DNA from: Chthonomonas sp.
GTDB taxonomy: Bacteria > Armatimonadota > Fimbriimonadia > Fimbriimonadales > Fimbriimonadaceae
Assembly: GCA_016788585.1 (NCBI GenBank)
Contig: JAEURP010000026.1
Span: 62,001 to 126,000 of the forward strand
Length of the DNA: 64,000 nucleotides
Direction: 5' to 3'
The notes under the pieces were generated by a model, which was not told where the DNA came from, did no database searches, and saw nothing but the letters and a program-made list of their open reading frames with translations. Of this stretch, positions 8,371 to 16,925 are shown in pieces. Position numbers and translations under genes: made by a program. Within the stretch, counting starts at the first letter, position 1. Every line of letters starts with the position of its first letter.

Positions 8371-9569
8371 AACTTGTAATTGACCATCCAATATCCCCAA
8401 TACTGGAGGCGATCTTGGGCTGGGTTGAGGTTCTTGACAAAGCCGCCGGGACGGAAGACGGCGAATCCAATCGAACTGGATCCATTGGCTCCGAGTTTGC
8501 GATTGTATGTGATGTCGATCTCAGAGCCGACATGGCGCCCCGATGCTCCGGTCGGATCGACATAAGTTCCGCCGGGCCGAGGATTGATGCCACCCGTGGC
8601 GCCATACCAAGCATCGGTAGCATCGAACAGCCAGAAATTGTGCCATGCGAGTAGCAGCGTTCCATTCGGGTCAGTTTTGTAGCTGGCATGAAGGCTGAGT
8701 TCCTGCATGTTGCGCCAGCCTTGCATATCCGCCGATCCATAGAACTTGTGGTTCGTCGGGTAGAGGTTGTCGAACGTCTTGCTGTGATTTGCCGATTGTC
8801 CTCCCGTGGCAATGTTTCCTTCGAGGCCAAGGGAGAACTTCTTATCGAATGCGTATGTGGCGCGGGCATGGGCAGCGATTGCCCCAAGGTCGCGGGGACC
8901 AACTTTGCCCATTTGACCGGCGATCTCAAACTCCCCATTCAGGTCTTTTCCGAGTTTGCCTTTCCAAACATGATCCAATGTGTGAACGGTGACATCGCCC
9001 GCCGAAGTCTCGTCGGACTTGAGGATGTAGGATGTTGTGCCTAGCGGGTTTTTGTGAGACACGGCCAGGACGCGGGCATTTACGGGGCGATTGAAGGCAA
9101 CACCAAATTCAAATGCTGAGGCATCCCAGTCCTTATCTTGGTAGCGAATGCCGTCCATAGAGCGCGCGACATTTTGCCATTCCAGCGTACCAATGAGTCG
9201 TTCGTCGCCGAGGGTGATCTTTTGCCGACCGACCGTCAGTTTTCCTTCGCCAGCGTTAAACTGCGCATAGGCCAGCGAGACATTGGGATTTTCGGCAGAG
9301 AAGTTCTTGGCTTCCGTCCAACTAACGGTGTGAGCGTATTGGAGCTGGATGCGGGCATTCCAATTCTTGGCGGTCGCAGTGACCCCGGGGCGCACTCGCC
9401 ATAGAAAATCACTTCGATTGTCGTTGAGTGACCGAACAAAATCTTTATCGACACGCCTTTCGAATCGCCCACGAAGCTCAACATCAGGGGTGATCTTGAG
9501 GTCTTTGAGTGTCGGTAATGTAGATGGCGCGGAAAGCGCGGAAGCCAAGAGCGGTGCAATAAAGGCCAT
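8367..9569 (-). CDS. Alginate-export-type outer-membrane beta-barrel porin
   Basis: A 400-residue protein with an N-terminal signal-like segment and alternating beta strands ending in Phe (MVNYKF), the usual end of outer-membrane barrels. Phrases such as LRGRFERRVDKDF, LTVGRQKITLGDERLIG and RNMQELSLHASYK match the alginate-export porin family (Alginate_exp). A ribosome site AGGAG lies ten bases before the ATG. It is transcribed away from nrfH across a shared 100-base region holding a palindromic operator. An anion channel for nitrite or nitrate is a plausible role, but this is inference from location. Confidence 0.8.
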   Translation of the reverse strand: MAFIAPLLASALSAPSTLPTLKDLKITPDVELRGRFERRVDKDFVRSLNDNRSDFLWRVRPGVTATAKNWNARIQLQYAHTVSWTEAKNFSAENPNVSLAYAQFNAGEGKLTVGRQKITLGDERLIGTLEWQNVARSMDGIRYQDKDWDASAFEFGVAFNRPVNARVLAVSHKNPLGTTSYILKSDETSAGDVTVHTLDHVWKGKLGKDLNGEFEIAGQMGKVGPRDLGAIAAHARATYAFDKKFSLGLEGNIATGGQSANHSKTFDNLYPTNHKFYGSADMQGWRNMQELSLHASYKTDPNGTLLLAWHNFWLFDATDAWYGATGGINPRPGGTYVDPTGASGRHVGSEIDITYNRKLGANGSSSIGFAVFRPGGFVKNLNPAQDRLQYWGYWMVNYKF

Positions 9570-9621
9570 TTCGTGAAATCTCCTCGTGACCTGATTTATT
9601 GCACAGCGATAATTCTGCCGA

Positions 9622-9637
9622 TATGATCTGGATCATA
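9622..9637. promoter_or_regulatory. Fnr/Crp-type palindromic operator between porin gene and nrfH
   Basis: TATGATC and GATCATA are perfect inverted arms around TG; read as the Fnr format this is ATGAT-N4-ATCAT. The centre is 9629.5, about 58 bases from the proposed GTG of nrfH and about 60 from the ATG of the porin gene. That is compatible with activation from about -41 for both directions. The same 5-4-5 format recurs before resB. Confidence 0.7.
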
Positions 9638-9687
9638 AACAGGCGCCGGGAACTGCCGCAATATGGCATTGGGAAGGATTGCACGGC

Positions 9688-10269
9688 GTGGGATTGCGAC
9701 AGATCATCACCTTAGCGAGCGTGCCATACAAGATTCGTATGGCGTCCTTTGCTTCGCTTGGAGTGTTTTTCGGTACCGCCGCCTATGTAACGCAGATCTC
9801 GCGGGCGACGAGCTACTTGTCGGATGAGCCGGAAGCCTGCATTAATTGTCACATCATGAAGCCGTTCTACGCTTCGTGGAAGCACTCTGCCCACGCTCGC
9901 GTCGCCACCTGCAACGACTGCCACGTTCCCCACGACAACATTCTCGAAAAGTACGCCTACAAAGCAAAGGACGGGATGCGCCATTCGACCATGTTCACTC
10001 TCCGGATGGAGCCTCAGGTGTTACGTGCAACTGACGAGGCAAAAAAAGTTATTCAGGCCAACTGCCTTCGTTGCCATAGCAGCCTCGTGGAAGACCTAAA
10101 GGGCTTTGAGGCACACGCCGCCGACCGCAGCTGCGTGGAGTGCCATCGCGAAGTGCCACACGGGCGCGCGGGCAGCCTAACATCGTCGCCCAATGCCCTC
10201 ACACCTAGCCTGCCCGATGCGGGCCTTGACGGATTTAGAGACCCTGGATCAAAGGAAAACAAACCATGA
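9688..10269 (+). CDS. nrfH: Cytochrome c nitrite reductase small subunit NrfH
   Basis: A tetrahaem quinol dehydrogenase of the NapC/NrfH family that passes electrons from menaquinol to NrfA. From the GTG at 9688 there are 193 residues: one N-terminal membrane anchor (ASFASLGVFFGTAAYV) and four haem sites CINCH, CNDCH, CLRCH and CVECH at about 51, 75, 126 and 149. AAGGA (9674-9678) is nine bases before this GTG; the TTG at 9679 directly touches it and is less likely. The stop overlaps the nrfA start (ATGA). The C-terminal extension after the fourth haem is poorly conserved in look. Confidence 0.93.
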   Translation: MGLRQIITLASVPYKIRMASFASLGVFFGTAAYVTQISRATSYLSDEPEACINCHIMKPFYASWKHSAHARVATCNDCHVPHDNILEKYAYKAKDGMRHSTMFTLRMEPQVLRATDEAKKVIQANCLRCHSSLVEDLKGFEAHAADRSCVECHREVPHGRAGSLTSSPNALTPSLPDAGLDGFRDPGSKENKP

Positions 10270-11717
10270 GCAATCAACACGAAACTCCGCGCAATCGAGG
10301 CGCCATGACAGGCTGGTTAATACTTGGTGGCACGGCACTGGGCGTTCTGGCCCTCGGAATTTTGGCAACAACTATTTTGGAGCGACGAGAAGAAGCCACC
10401 TTTAACAAGCTCACGATAAAGCAGCCTATTACCCAATGGGAAAGCGATAGTTCGAAGTGGGGCATCAACTTCCCGCGCGAATACGACACATGGCGCGCAA
10501 CGGCAATTATGGATGGCAAAACGGAGTTCGCTGGAAGCGTTGAGCGCGATCACCTGGCAAACAATCCGCGCCTCGTGGTGCTTTGGGCAGGCTACGCATT
10601 TGCCAAAGGTTACAATGCGCCGCGCGGTCACATGCATGCGGTTGATGACGTAAGAAACACGCCTCGCCGGAATGAAAAGACAGTTGCAACATGCTGGACT
10701 TGCAAAAGTCCCGATGTCCCCCGAGTTATGGCCCGAGATGGCGTAAAGGAATACTACGCCCACAATTTCGATCATTACCAAGCGGACATGAAAAACCCGA
10801 TTGGCTGCGCGGACTGCCATAACGAAAAGACAATGGCCCTACAGATCAGCCGACCAGCGCTGAAGGAGGCACTACAGCGGCAAGGAGAAGACATTGCCAA
10901 GATCACGCATCAAGAAATGCGATCCCTCGTCTGCGCACAGTGCCATGTTGAATATTATTTCAAAGGCAAAGAGGCCCACTATCTAACTTTTCCTTGGGAC
11001 GATGGCCTAACCGCTGAAGCAATGGCTAAATACTATGCCGACAACCCACATACCGACTGGGTGCATGCGATCAGCGGAGCGAAGATGATCAAAATGCAAC
11101 ATCCTGATTACGAGGTGTACATGCAGGGAATCCACGCCGTTCGAGGCGTCAGTTGCGCCGATTGTCACATGCCCTACAAGCAAGAAGGCGGCGTAAAGTT
11201 TAGTGATCACCAAATTCAGAGTCCGCTACTTAATGTCGAGAACAGCTGTCAGGTTTGCCACAAATGGGGCGAGAAGGACATCAAAAATCGAGTCTTTAGC
11301 ATGCAACGAAAGCACCATGAGATGTCGACGCAGACGGAAGATGCCCTAGTCAATCTACACCTTGCGATTGGTGAGGCCGCCGCGAAAGGGGCAACACCTG
11401 AACAATTGGCTAAGCCACGCGAATTGGTGAGCTTGGCGCAGATGTATTGGGACTATGTAAGCGCAAACAATGGCATGGGTTTCCACGCTCCTCAGGAAAC
11501 GGCCCGCGTTCTGAGCAAAGCTCTGGCCATTGCAAGCGAAGGTCGGCTGATCCTTGCCACGGTCCGAGGAAAGTTGGGATTGGGCGCCATAGCCGCGCCG
11601 GCGGACATTTCTACCAAAGAGAAGGCACAAGCTTTCATAAAGCCGTTTGTTTCAGCACAGAAGGCGAAGCTCGATGCCGAAGAACTGGCTAAAAAGAAGC
11701 TAGGTTCAAAGTTGTAA
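10266..11717 (+). CDS. nrfA: Cytochrome c nitrite reductase NrfA (ammonia-forming)
   Basis: The pentahaem periplasmic enzyme that reduces nitrite to ammonium with six electrons. Of 483 residues, the N-terminus holds an uncleaved-looking membrane segment (about 15-36). The active-site haem motif is the lysine type CWTCK (143-147); the other four are CADCH (181), CAQCH (223), CADCH (297) and CQVCH (328). CHVEYYF and the YMQGIH segment hold the expected active-site Tyr and His. It overlaps nrfH and is followed by a terminator. The C-terminal helix region ends in a Lys-rich tail. Confidence 0.96.
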   Translation: MSNQHETPRNRGAMTGWLILGGTALGVLALGILATTILERREEATFNKLTIKQPITQWESDSSKWGINFPREYDTWRATAIMDGKTEFAGSVERDHLANNPRLVVLWAGYAFAKGYNAPRGHMHAVDDVRNTPRRNEKTVATCWTCKSPDVPRVMARDGVKEYYAHNFDHYQADMKNPIGCADCHNEKTMALQISRPALKEALQRQGEDIAKITHQEMRSLVCAQCHVEYYFKGKEAHYLTFPWDDGLTAEAMAKYYADNPHTDWVHAISGAKMIKMQHPDYEVYMQGIHAVRGVSCADCHMPYKQEGGVKFSDHQIQSPLLNVENSCQVCHKWGEKDIKNRVFSMQRKHHEMSTQTEDALVNLHLAIGEAAAKGATPEQLAKPRELVSLAQMYWDYVSANNGMGFHAPQETARVLSKALAIASEGRLILATVRGKLGLGAIAAPADISTKEKAQAFIKPFVSAQKAKLDAEELAKKKLGSKL

Positions 11718-11736
11718 GGCGACAAAGTTCGCTAGC

Positions 11737-11770
11737 GAATCTCCGGCACGTCCCGGGGATTCTTTTTTTT
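11737..11770 (+). terminator. Rho-independent terminator after nrfA
   Basis: GAATCTCCGG and CCGGGGATTC form a ten-pair stem with one G-T wobble around a five-base loop, followed by eight T. It ends the nrfHA transcript and insulates it from the resB promoter region right after. Confidence 0.88.
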
Positions 11771-11786
11771 GCTCTGCCAACTTGAG

Positions 11787-11808
11787 AACTATGACCATGA
11801 TCATAGTT
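11787..11808. promoter_or_regulatory. Fnr/Crp-type palindromic operator upstream of resB
   Basis: Inverted arms AACTATGA (11787-11794) and TCATAGTT (11801-11808) flank six bases. In the Fnr 5-4-5 format the core is ATGAC-CATG-ATCAT, one base different from the perfect ATGAT/ATCAT core before nrfH. The centre (11797.5) is about 42 bases upstream of ATG 11840; TATCAC (11824-11829) could be the -10. This fits control of the haem-lyase genes by the same regulator. Confidence 0.65.
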
Positions 11809-11839
11809 TTCACTTTGAATTCGTATCACATTGGTTCAG

Positions 11840-13111
11840 ATGATCGCACGTCAACATTCCGAGAATTCGGCGGCTAGACCGAAAGAACTCTCATCCAAAT
11901 CTCAGGAGAGCTTTTGGCAGGGCAATCTCGGCTACCCCCAAGGAGTAGTGCTTGTCGCGTTTGTCTTCCTCTTGGGAATGGCCTTGCATGCAACAATTGG
12001 CTACCGAATCTCTGCACAGCTCAATCCGGTGATGTGGCTGATGGCGATCATCGTTCCGGTGAGTTTGGTCGCCGGTCGTATTTGGCGCAAGCACCGCGTA
12101 ATTCACTGGCTAACGGGCATTCCGGTTGCTGTCTGCGTCACCGTTGCCGTTGGCTTGCTGGCTTTCATTGGAGGCGTTGTTCCGCAGCGAGTTATTCAGG
12201 AGCAACTCCATGCTGAAAGCATCTGGGCAAGTTGGCCATTCCTAATGATGATGGATCTCATGCTGGTCAACCTTGTTGGCTCCGTCGGAAAGCGTTGCCT
12301 GCCGCTCAATTACACCAATTTCGTTTATCTCGTCACTCATGCTGGTCTCGCCATCGCGATCATTGGCGGGGCCGGCTCGGCCCTCTTGCTTGAAAGAGAC
12401 ATCGTTGTGTTATTTCCTGGGCAGCCAACCAACCAAGCGATGAAAGCCAATGGAACCATGGTGGCGCTCCCATTCCAGATGGAACTCAAGCAGTTCCATC
12501 TAAGGACTTTCCCGCCAATTCTTGCCGTGGCAACTCTCGACCCGAAAGCAGAAGGGGGTGTATCAGTCAAGCCAAATGGTGACTTCGTCAAGACGGGTGC
12601 ATCTCTCAAACTTGGTCAGTACAAGGTCAGAGTCAAGGAGTTCCTGCCGAAAGCGGTGTATGGAGGAAATGGGTGGCAGGCGGCCCCATGGAAGACGGCT
12701 GCGCCTGCTGCAATGCTTGAAGTCACGATGCCGGACGGCATCGTCAAGTCGGGTTGGGTTAGTTCTGGGTCGGTAGATGCTCCTCAAGAGCACCTTCGCC
12801 TCACCGAAGGAATCGCCATTGTCATGCCTGAGCCAAGGCCAAAGGAGTTCCGGTCGGACGTGCTGGTTACGGCTAATGGCAAGTCCGAGGTCGCGGCTAT
12901 CAAAGTCAATGAACCCATCAATCGAGCCGGTTGGACGGTGTACCAGCTTAGTTATGACGACAAGGCGGGTGCTGCCTCCGCATATTCTACGCTGGAGGTC
13001 GTGAGAGACCCCGGAATCGGCATCGTTTACTTGGGCATGGCTCTACTGGTCTTGGGTTCACTCTTGCACCTTTGGAACGGCATGGCCTCCAAAGAAAAGG
13101 GGGCGAGTTAA
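11840..13111 (+). CDS. resB: Cytochrome c biogenesis protein ResB/Ccs1
   Basis: One half of the system II haem lyase that attaches haem to CxxCH motifs outside the membrane. From ATG 11840 there are 423 residues: membrane segments near 35-60, 70-90, 100-120, 155-185 and one near the C-terminus, with a large periplasmic domain between, as in ResB. WTVYQLSYDD near the end is a family hallmark. The TTG at 11831 is an alternative start. Its TAA overlaps the ccsA ATG (TAATG), so the two are co-translated. Its place beside nrfHA suggests it serves the many haems of that enzyme, perhaps including the CxxCK site. Confidence 0.88.
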   Translation: MIARQHSENSAARPKELSSKSQESFWQGNLGYPQGVVLVAFVFLLGMALHATIGYRISAQLNPVMWLMAIIVPVSLVAGRIWRKHRVIHWLTGIPVAVCVTVAVGLLAFIGGVVPQRVIQEQLHAESIWASWPFLMMMDLMLVNLVGSVGKRCLPLNYTNFVYLVTHAGLAIAIIGGAGSALLLERDIVVLFPGQPTNQAMKANGTMVALPFQMELKQFHLRTFPPILAVATLDPKAEGGVSVKPNGDFVKTGASLKLGQYKVRVKEFLPKAVYGGNGWQAAPWKTAAPAAMLEVTMPDGIVKSGWVSSGSVDAPQEHLRLTEGIAIVMPEPRPKEFRSDVLVTANGKSEVAAIKVNEPINRAGWTVYQLSYDDKAGAASAYSTLEVVRDPGIGIVYLGMALLVLGSLLHLWNGMASKEKGAS

Positions 13112-13899
13112 TGGCTCTTGCCGCGCAGATCGCATTGGGATCTTGGATTGCCGCGAGCGGTGCCTATGTTGCTCAGCGCAATCGACCATGGATTGGCGAC
13201 CTTTTGACAATGATCGGAGTACTGGCGGGAGCGATCTTCATGACCACCCTCTGGATGACGTTAGGGCGCCCGCCATTGCGTACTCTAGGCGAAACTCGCT
13301 GGTGGTACGCCATTGCCGTGCCACTTCTAGGCATTCTTATTGGATGGCGGTTTGAAACGCGCATCTTGGCTATTCCAAGTTGCTTAATGGGTGGCGTTTT
13401 TGCTGCCATCAACCTCGCGCATCCGGAGTACATGGACAAGACGCTTTTGCCTGCGCTTCAAAGCCCATGGTTTGTGCCCCATGTCGTCGTGTACATGGTC
13501 GCCTATTCAGCTTTGGGCCTCAGTAGCTTGGTGGGAGCGTGGACTCTGGTCACCAAGAAGATTAGAGGACTAGACATCGTGCCAGCCGACGTAGAAACTC
13601 CCCACAAGCTAGTGATGATTGGGTTGCCTTTGCTCACTTGTGGATTGCTGTTTGGCGCCTTCTGGGCCAAAGAAGCTTGGGGGCACTATTGGACCTGGGA
13701 TCCAAAGGAAACTTGGGCATTTCTAACTTGGTCTGCGTACCTAATCTATCTGCATGTGAAGCACCGCCATGCCATGAGACCGGTTCTTAACATTGCGCTA
13801 TTGGTCGTTGGTTTTGCGGTTCTAATGGGGTGCTGGTTTGGAGTGAACTACCTGCCAACCGCCCAAGAGAGCGTACATACTTACACGAAACCAGAGTAA
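13111..13899 (+). CDS. ccsA: Cytochrome c biogenesis protein CcsA/ResC (haem lyase)
   Basis: The multi-membrane-span partner of ResB that holds and presents haem. From ATG 13111 there are 262 residues with about eight membrane segments and the tryptophan-rich WWD signature WGHYWTWDPKETWAFLTW, flanked by His residues expected to bind haem iron (PHVVVYM, KHRHAM). An AAGGGGG ribosome site precedes the ATG. The start within the upstream stop rules out the longer frame beginning at 13072. Together with resB it forms a complete system II synthetase. Confidence 0.92.
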   Translation: MALAAQIALGSWIAASGAYVAQRNRPWIGDLLTMIGVLAGAIFMTTLWMTLGRPPLRTLGETRWWYAIAVPLLGILIGWRFETRILAIPSCLMGGVFAAINLAHPEYMDKTLLPALQSPWFVPHVVVYMVAYSALGLSSLVGAWTLVTKKIRGLDIVPADVETPHKLVMIGLPLLTCGLLFGAFWAKEAWGHYWTWDPKETWAFLTWSAYLIYLHVKHRHAMRPVLNIALLVVGFAVLMGCWFGVNYLPTAQESVHTYTKPE

Positions 13900-13937
13900 A
13901 AGTGGGCACTGCTTCATTCTTCTGGTACGAAGAAGCA

Positions 13938-14636
13938 ATGCCCGATTTGTCTCAGGCTCCAACCAAGTTGCAGGTACTCAGAGCGAGCACACTGCTGAAT
14001 AGCCTCACGAGCGATGAAATCGAGGATCTGGCTGGCACCTCACACATGGCGTTTGCCGACCGGGGTTCGCTCATCTGGCTGAACGGTAGCGAAGTGGACT
14101 TTTTCGGCGTTGTCGGAGTTGGCTTTGTCAAAATGGTCCGGTCGACCGCTGCCGGAATAAATGTCACAACCGAGCTAATGGGGCCAGGTCAAGTATTCGG
14201 TCTTCTCGGCGCCCTTGATGGAAGCGGGTGCCCGCAGACCGCACAAGCGATCTGCAATACCTGGTACATCAAGATCAACAAGATTCGGTTTCAGGACGTG
14301 TATCGCCAAAACACCGTTCTAAGAGAACACCTCCTGAGGCGCACTTCCCATCGGCTACGTAGGAGCTTTGATATGTTCGCAAGAATGAGTACGGGCAAGA
14401 TTGAACAACGGATCGCCGCCATTCTATTTTTGCTAGCAGAGTCCTACGGTACCGAAGTTGGGGGAAACATCATCCTCGACGTACCACTAACGCGGCAGGA
14501 CATTTCCGAAATGGCAGGAACCACGGTTGAAACAACAATCCGTATCCTGAGCGCGTGGCAGAAGAGCGGAGTCGTTGAAACAAACCATAAGCAAATCACA
14601 ATTCTGGACTCACTAAAGCTCAGGGTTCATGTTTGA
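13938..14636 (+). CDS. Crp/Fnr-family transcription regulator, likely nrf/ccs regulator
   Basis: A 232-residue protein with an N-terminal cyclic-nucleotide-type sensor fold (about 15-130), a dimer helix and a C-terminal winged helix. The end aligns closely with Fnr: VETTIRILSAWQKSG against VETISRLLGRFQKSG, so the DNA-reading Glu and Arg are kept while the Ser is Ile. The N-terminal Cys cluster that holds the Fnr 4Fe-4S cluster is absent; only two Cys (SGCPQTAQAIC) are seen, so another signal such as NO, nitrite or haem is likely. It is 39 bases after ccsA. No ribosome site is clear; the ATG was chosen because the longer frame overlaps ccsA. Confidence 0.85.
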   Translation: MPDLSQAPTKLQVLRASTLLNSLTSDEIEDLAGTSHMAFADRGSLIWLNGSEVDFFGVVGVGFVKMVRSTAAGINVTTELMGPGQVFGLLGALDGSGCPQTAQAICNTWYIKINKIRFQDVYRQNTVLREHLLRRTSHRLRRSFDMFARMSTGKIEQRIAAILFLLAESYGTEVGGNIILDVPLTRQDISEMAGTTVETTIRILSAWQKSGVVETNHKQITILDSLKLRVHV

Positions 14637-14705
14637 GCCGGCTGTCTTAGCAGAGCAAGTTTGTCTACGGAACCCCCAATGACACCGTCGCCGCCTCGCA
14701 TATCC

Positions 14706-14780
14706 TGGTGGAGGCAAGGGGACTCGAACCCCTAACCCCCTGCTTGCAAAGCAGGTGCTCTCCCATTGAGCTATGCCCCC
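14706..14780 (-). tRNA. tRNA-Ala (TGC)
   Basis: Read on the minus strand: acceptor GGGGGCA pairs with TGCCTCC (one G-T), D arm TAGCTCAATGGGAGAGC, anticodon stem CTGCT/AGCAG with loop holding TGC, T arm with GGTTCGAGTCC, and an encoded CCA end (14706-14708). 75 bases. Confidence 0.97.
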
Positions 14781-14805
14781 AGGCGAGGACGATGGTACCC
14801 GGTAT

Positions 14806-15138
14806 CTATCGGGCTTTTCTCTCCTTTGCTGGAGGGCGACGGGCCGGTTGGGCCAAAGAATGGGCCTGCTCGATCCAATTCTTCAGTTCTTCTTCACTGA
14901 TCCCTTGGTCGAGACAGATGCCAATCCAGCCACTCGGACCAACGTACGGCGGGCGGAAGAAGATTTCGGGATTCTCAGCGATCGCGCCTTCTTGAATCGG
15001 CAAACTGCTTCTTAGCCAAACCGCGATGCGACCATTGCCTTTCTCGACAAAGAAGCAAGGACTACCGTGGCTCAGTTTCTCGTATGCCCCAGGCAAGGAC
15101 AAACAAAGGGCGCGAACTTGATCGAATAACTGCATCAC
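14806..15138 (-). CDS. MmcQ/YjbR-family protein
   Basis: A 110-residue protein with the MmcQ/YjbR fold pattern: SLPGAYEKLSHGSPCFFVE near the start, then beta strands ending in PPYVGPSGWIGICLD, and a C-terminal helix (SEEELKNWIEQAHSL). Members are small, often described as DNA-binding-like, without a settled function. GTG at 15138 or the ATG at 15135 may be used; a weak GAGAG lies upstream. Monocistronic between tRNA-Ala and fabG. The Arg/Lys/Pro-rich tail is probably disordered. Confidence 0.8.
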   Translation of the reverse strand: MMQLFDQVRALCLSLPGAYEKLSHGSPCFFVEKGNGRIAVWLRSSLPIQEGAIAENPEIFFRPPYVGPSGWIGICLDQGISEEELKNWIEQAHSLAQPARRPPAKERKAR

Positions 15139-15261
15139 GAAGCCGCTCTCTCATCGAGCGAGTTTTCCACCATGCTGGACTGCCATAACATTCTCATAAA
15201 ATTGTTGAGCCTGCAAAGACCTCATGTTATCCCCAATCTAGCCCCGGAAATGTGGAAAACC

Positions 15262-15990
15262 TCAGATCGTCAGGCCGCCGTCCACCGTGATTGTCTGTCC
15301 CGTGATGTAGCTTGCATCGTTTGATGCCAAGAACAGCACTGCTCCTGCGATATCCTCTGGCGTTCCGAGCCGCGCAAGGGGGGCCATCGCGATCGTTTGA
15401 TCTTTCATTTCTTGTGGGAGCTCGGCGGTCATATCGGTCTCAACAAATCCAGGCGCGACTGCGTTCACGGTGATATTACGCGAACCAAACTCCTTCGCGA
15501 GTGCCATCGTGAGGCCAATGAGGCCCGCCTTGCTCGCCGCGTAATTAGCCTGTCCTGCTGCGCCATGCAGCCCGACGATGCTTGAGATGTTAATGATGCG
15601 GCCGGATCGCGCCTTCATCATGCCTCGGCAAACGGCCTTCGAGCACAGATAAGAGCCGCGCAGATTCACCGCGAGTACGCTATCAAAATCCTCGTCCTTC
15701 ATCCGCATGATAAGTTGATCGCGCGTGATTCCGGCGTTGTTGACCAGCACCGCGGGAACACCGAGATCCTGCTCAATCTGCCCAAACACCTCGGTAACCG
15801 CTTCGGCGTTACTGACATCCAGTGCATAAGCCTTAGCTCCAGCGATTCCCTTCGCCGTGCCTTCGGCGTTCGCCATGGATGTCGCGATGCATGCGACCCT
15901 CGCGCCTTCGAGGCCAAAGCCCTCGGCGATTGCTCGACCAATGCCCCGGCTCGCCCCGGTGACGACGACAACTTGATCCTGAAATCTCAC
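15262..15990 (-). CDS. fabG: 3-oxoacyl-[acyl-carrier-protein] reductase FabG
   Basis: A 242-residue short-chain dehydrogenase that makes the first reduction in each fatty-acid elongation cycle. It shows the NADP-binding TGASRGIG (about 11-18), the NNAG strand (87-90), the catalytic Ser in NISSIVG, and the YAASK motif, with the FabG-typical PGFVETDMT and the C-terminal SYITGQTITVDGGL. It overlaps fabD by four bases (ATGA), a conserved pairing that supports the specific assignment among many similar dehydrogenases. Confidence 0.93.
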   Translation of the reverse strand: MRFQDQVVVVTGASRGIGRAIAEGFGLEGARVACIATSMANAEGTAKGIAGAKAYALDVSNAEAVTEVFGQIEQDLGVPAVLVNNAGITRDQLIMRMKDEDFDSVLAVNLRGSYLCSKAVCRGMMKARSGRIINISSIVGLHGAAGQANYAASKAGLIGLTMALAKEFGSRNITVNAVAPGFVETDMTAELPQEMKDQTIAMAPLARLGTPEDIAGAVLFLASNDASYITGQTITVDGGLTI

Positions 15991-16907
15991 GCGTTCACTC
16001 CTCCAAGCTGAAGCTTGGCCTCGTTCACTGTGCTTGCGTCGGTGACCGCTAGGCCAGTCGCTTCCTTATCTATTCTCTTCAAGAGTCCAGTCAGCACCTC
16101 TCCCGAGCCGAACTCTACAAAGGTCGTAATCCCATTCGCGATCATCGCCTGAATTGTCTCGGTCCACCGCACGCTACTGCTCAGTTGCCGTTCGAGTAAC
16201 CCGGCCCAAGAAGCTGAGCCCTCAACCGCGCCCGCCGTGACATTCGCGTAGACCGGCTTCGCCTGAGGCTGCCAGGCTGCGTCATTCAAAGCCGCCCCCA
16301 TTTCTCGCGCGGCGTCCACCATGAGTGGACTGTGGAATGCCCCGCTCACGTTCAGCGGCAAAACTCGCTTCGCGCCCGCCGCACTTGCCTTCTCGGAAGC
16401 CGCCGCGACCGCTTCGTGCGAGCCGCTGATCACCAGCTGCCCGGGGCAATTGTCATTCGCGATGACCACTTCCCCGTCCACGCGGCGGCAGACGTCTTCG
16501 AGAATCAAAGCATCCAATCCTAGAACTGCGGCCATGGTGCCGCTCGGCGCGTTCTTCATCAATTCGCCGCGCCGCCAAACCAGCCTAGCTCCCTCGCGCA
16601 CCGTGAGCGCACCCGATGCAACCACGGCAGCATACTCGCCAACACTATGGCCAGCAAGGGCATCTGCGTAACCTTCCATCGCCAGCGCTCGATAAGCAGC
16701 GAGACCGCAAGTGTACAGCGCGATCTGCGCGTTTTGCGTTTGTCGCAACTCGTCTTCGCTGGACTCGAAACAGAGCTTGGCGACATCAATCTGCAGAGCT
16801 CCCGAGACCTCGTCGAAGACCTGCTTCGCGGCGTCGAAGTTCTCGTAAAGCGAGTGCCCCATGCCCGGCTTCTGCGAGCCCTGCCCTGGAAATACGGCGG
16901 CAAACAT
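15987..16907 (-). CDS. fabD: Malonyl-CoA:ACP transacylase FabD
   Basis: A 306-residue acyltransferase that loads malonate onto acyl carrier protein for fatty-acid synthesis. It starts FAAVFPGQGSQKPGMG, has the nucleophile motif GHSVGEYAA (about 85-93), the conserved Arg in VWRRGELM and the active-site His in SGAFHSPLM. Translation runs directly into fabG. The start region has a TACAAT hexamer seven bases before the ATG and no convincing ribosome site, so the transcript may be leaderless. Confidence 0.95.
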   Translation of the reverse strand: MFAAVFPGQGSQKPGMGHSLYENFDAAKQVFDEVSGALQIDVAKLCFESSEDELRQTQNAQIALYTCGLAAYRALAMEGYADALAGHSVGEYAAVVASGALTVREGARLVWRRGELMKNAPSGTMAAVLGLDALILEDVCRRVDGEVVIANDNCPGQLVISGSHEAVAAASEKASAAGAKRVLPLNVSGAFHSPLMVDAAREMGAALNDAAWQPQAKPVYANVTAGAVEGSASWAGLLERQLSSSVRWTETIQAMIANGITTFVEFGSGEVLTGLLKRIDKEATGLAVTDASTVNEAKLQLGGVNA

Positions 16908-16914
16908 GCCTCAG

Positions 16915-16920
16915 ATTGTA
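16915..16920 (-). promoter_or_regulatory. -10-like TACAAT immediately upstream of fabD
   Basis: On the minus strand TACAAT is followed by seven bases and then the ATG of fabD at 16907. Transcription starting the usual 6-7 bases after a -10 box would begin at or next to the ATG. No clear -35 is seen. Confidence 0.5.
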
Positions 16921-16925
16921 ACACT

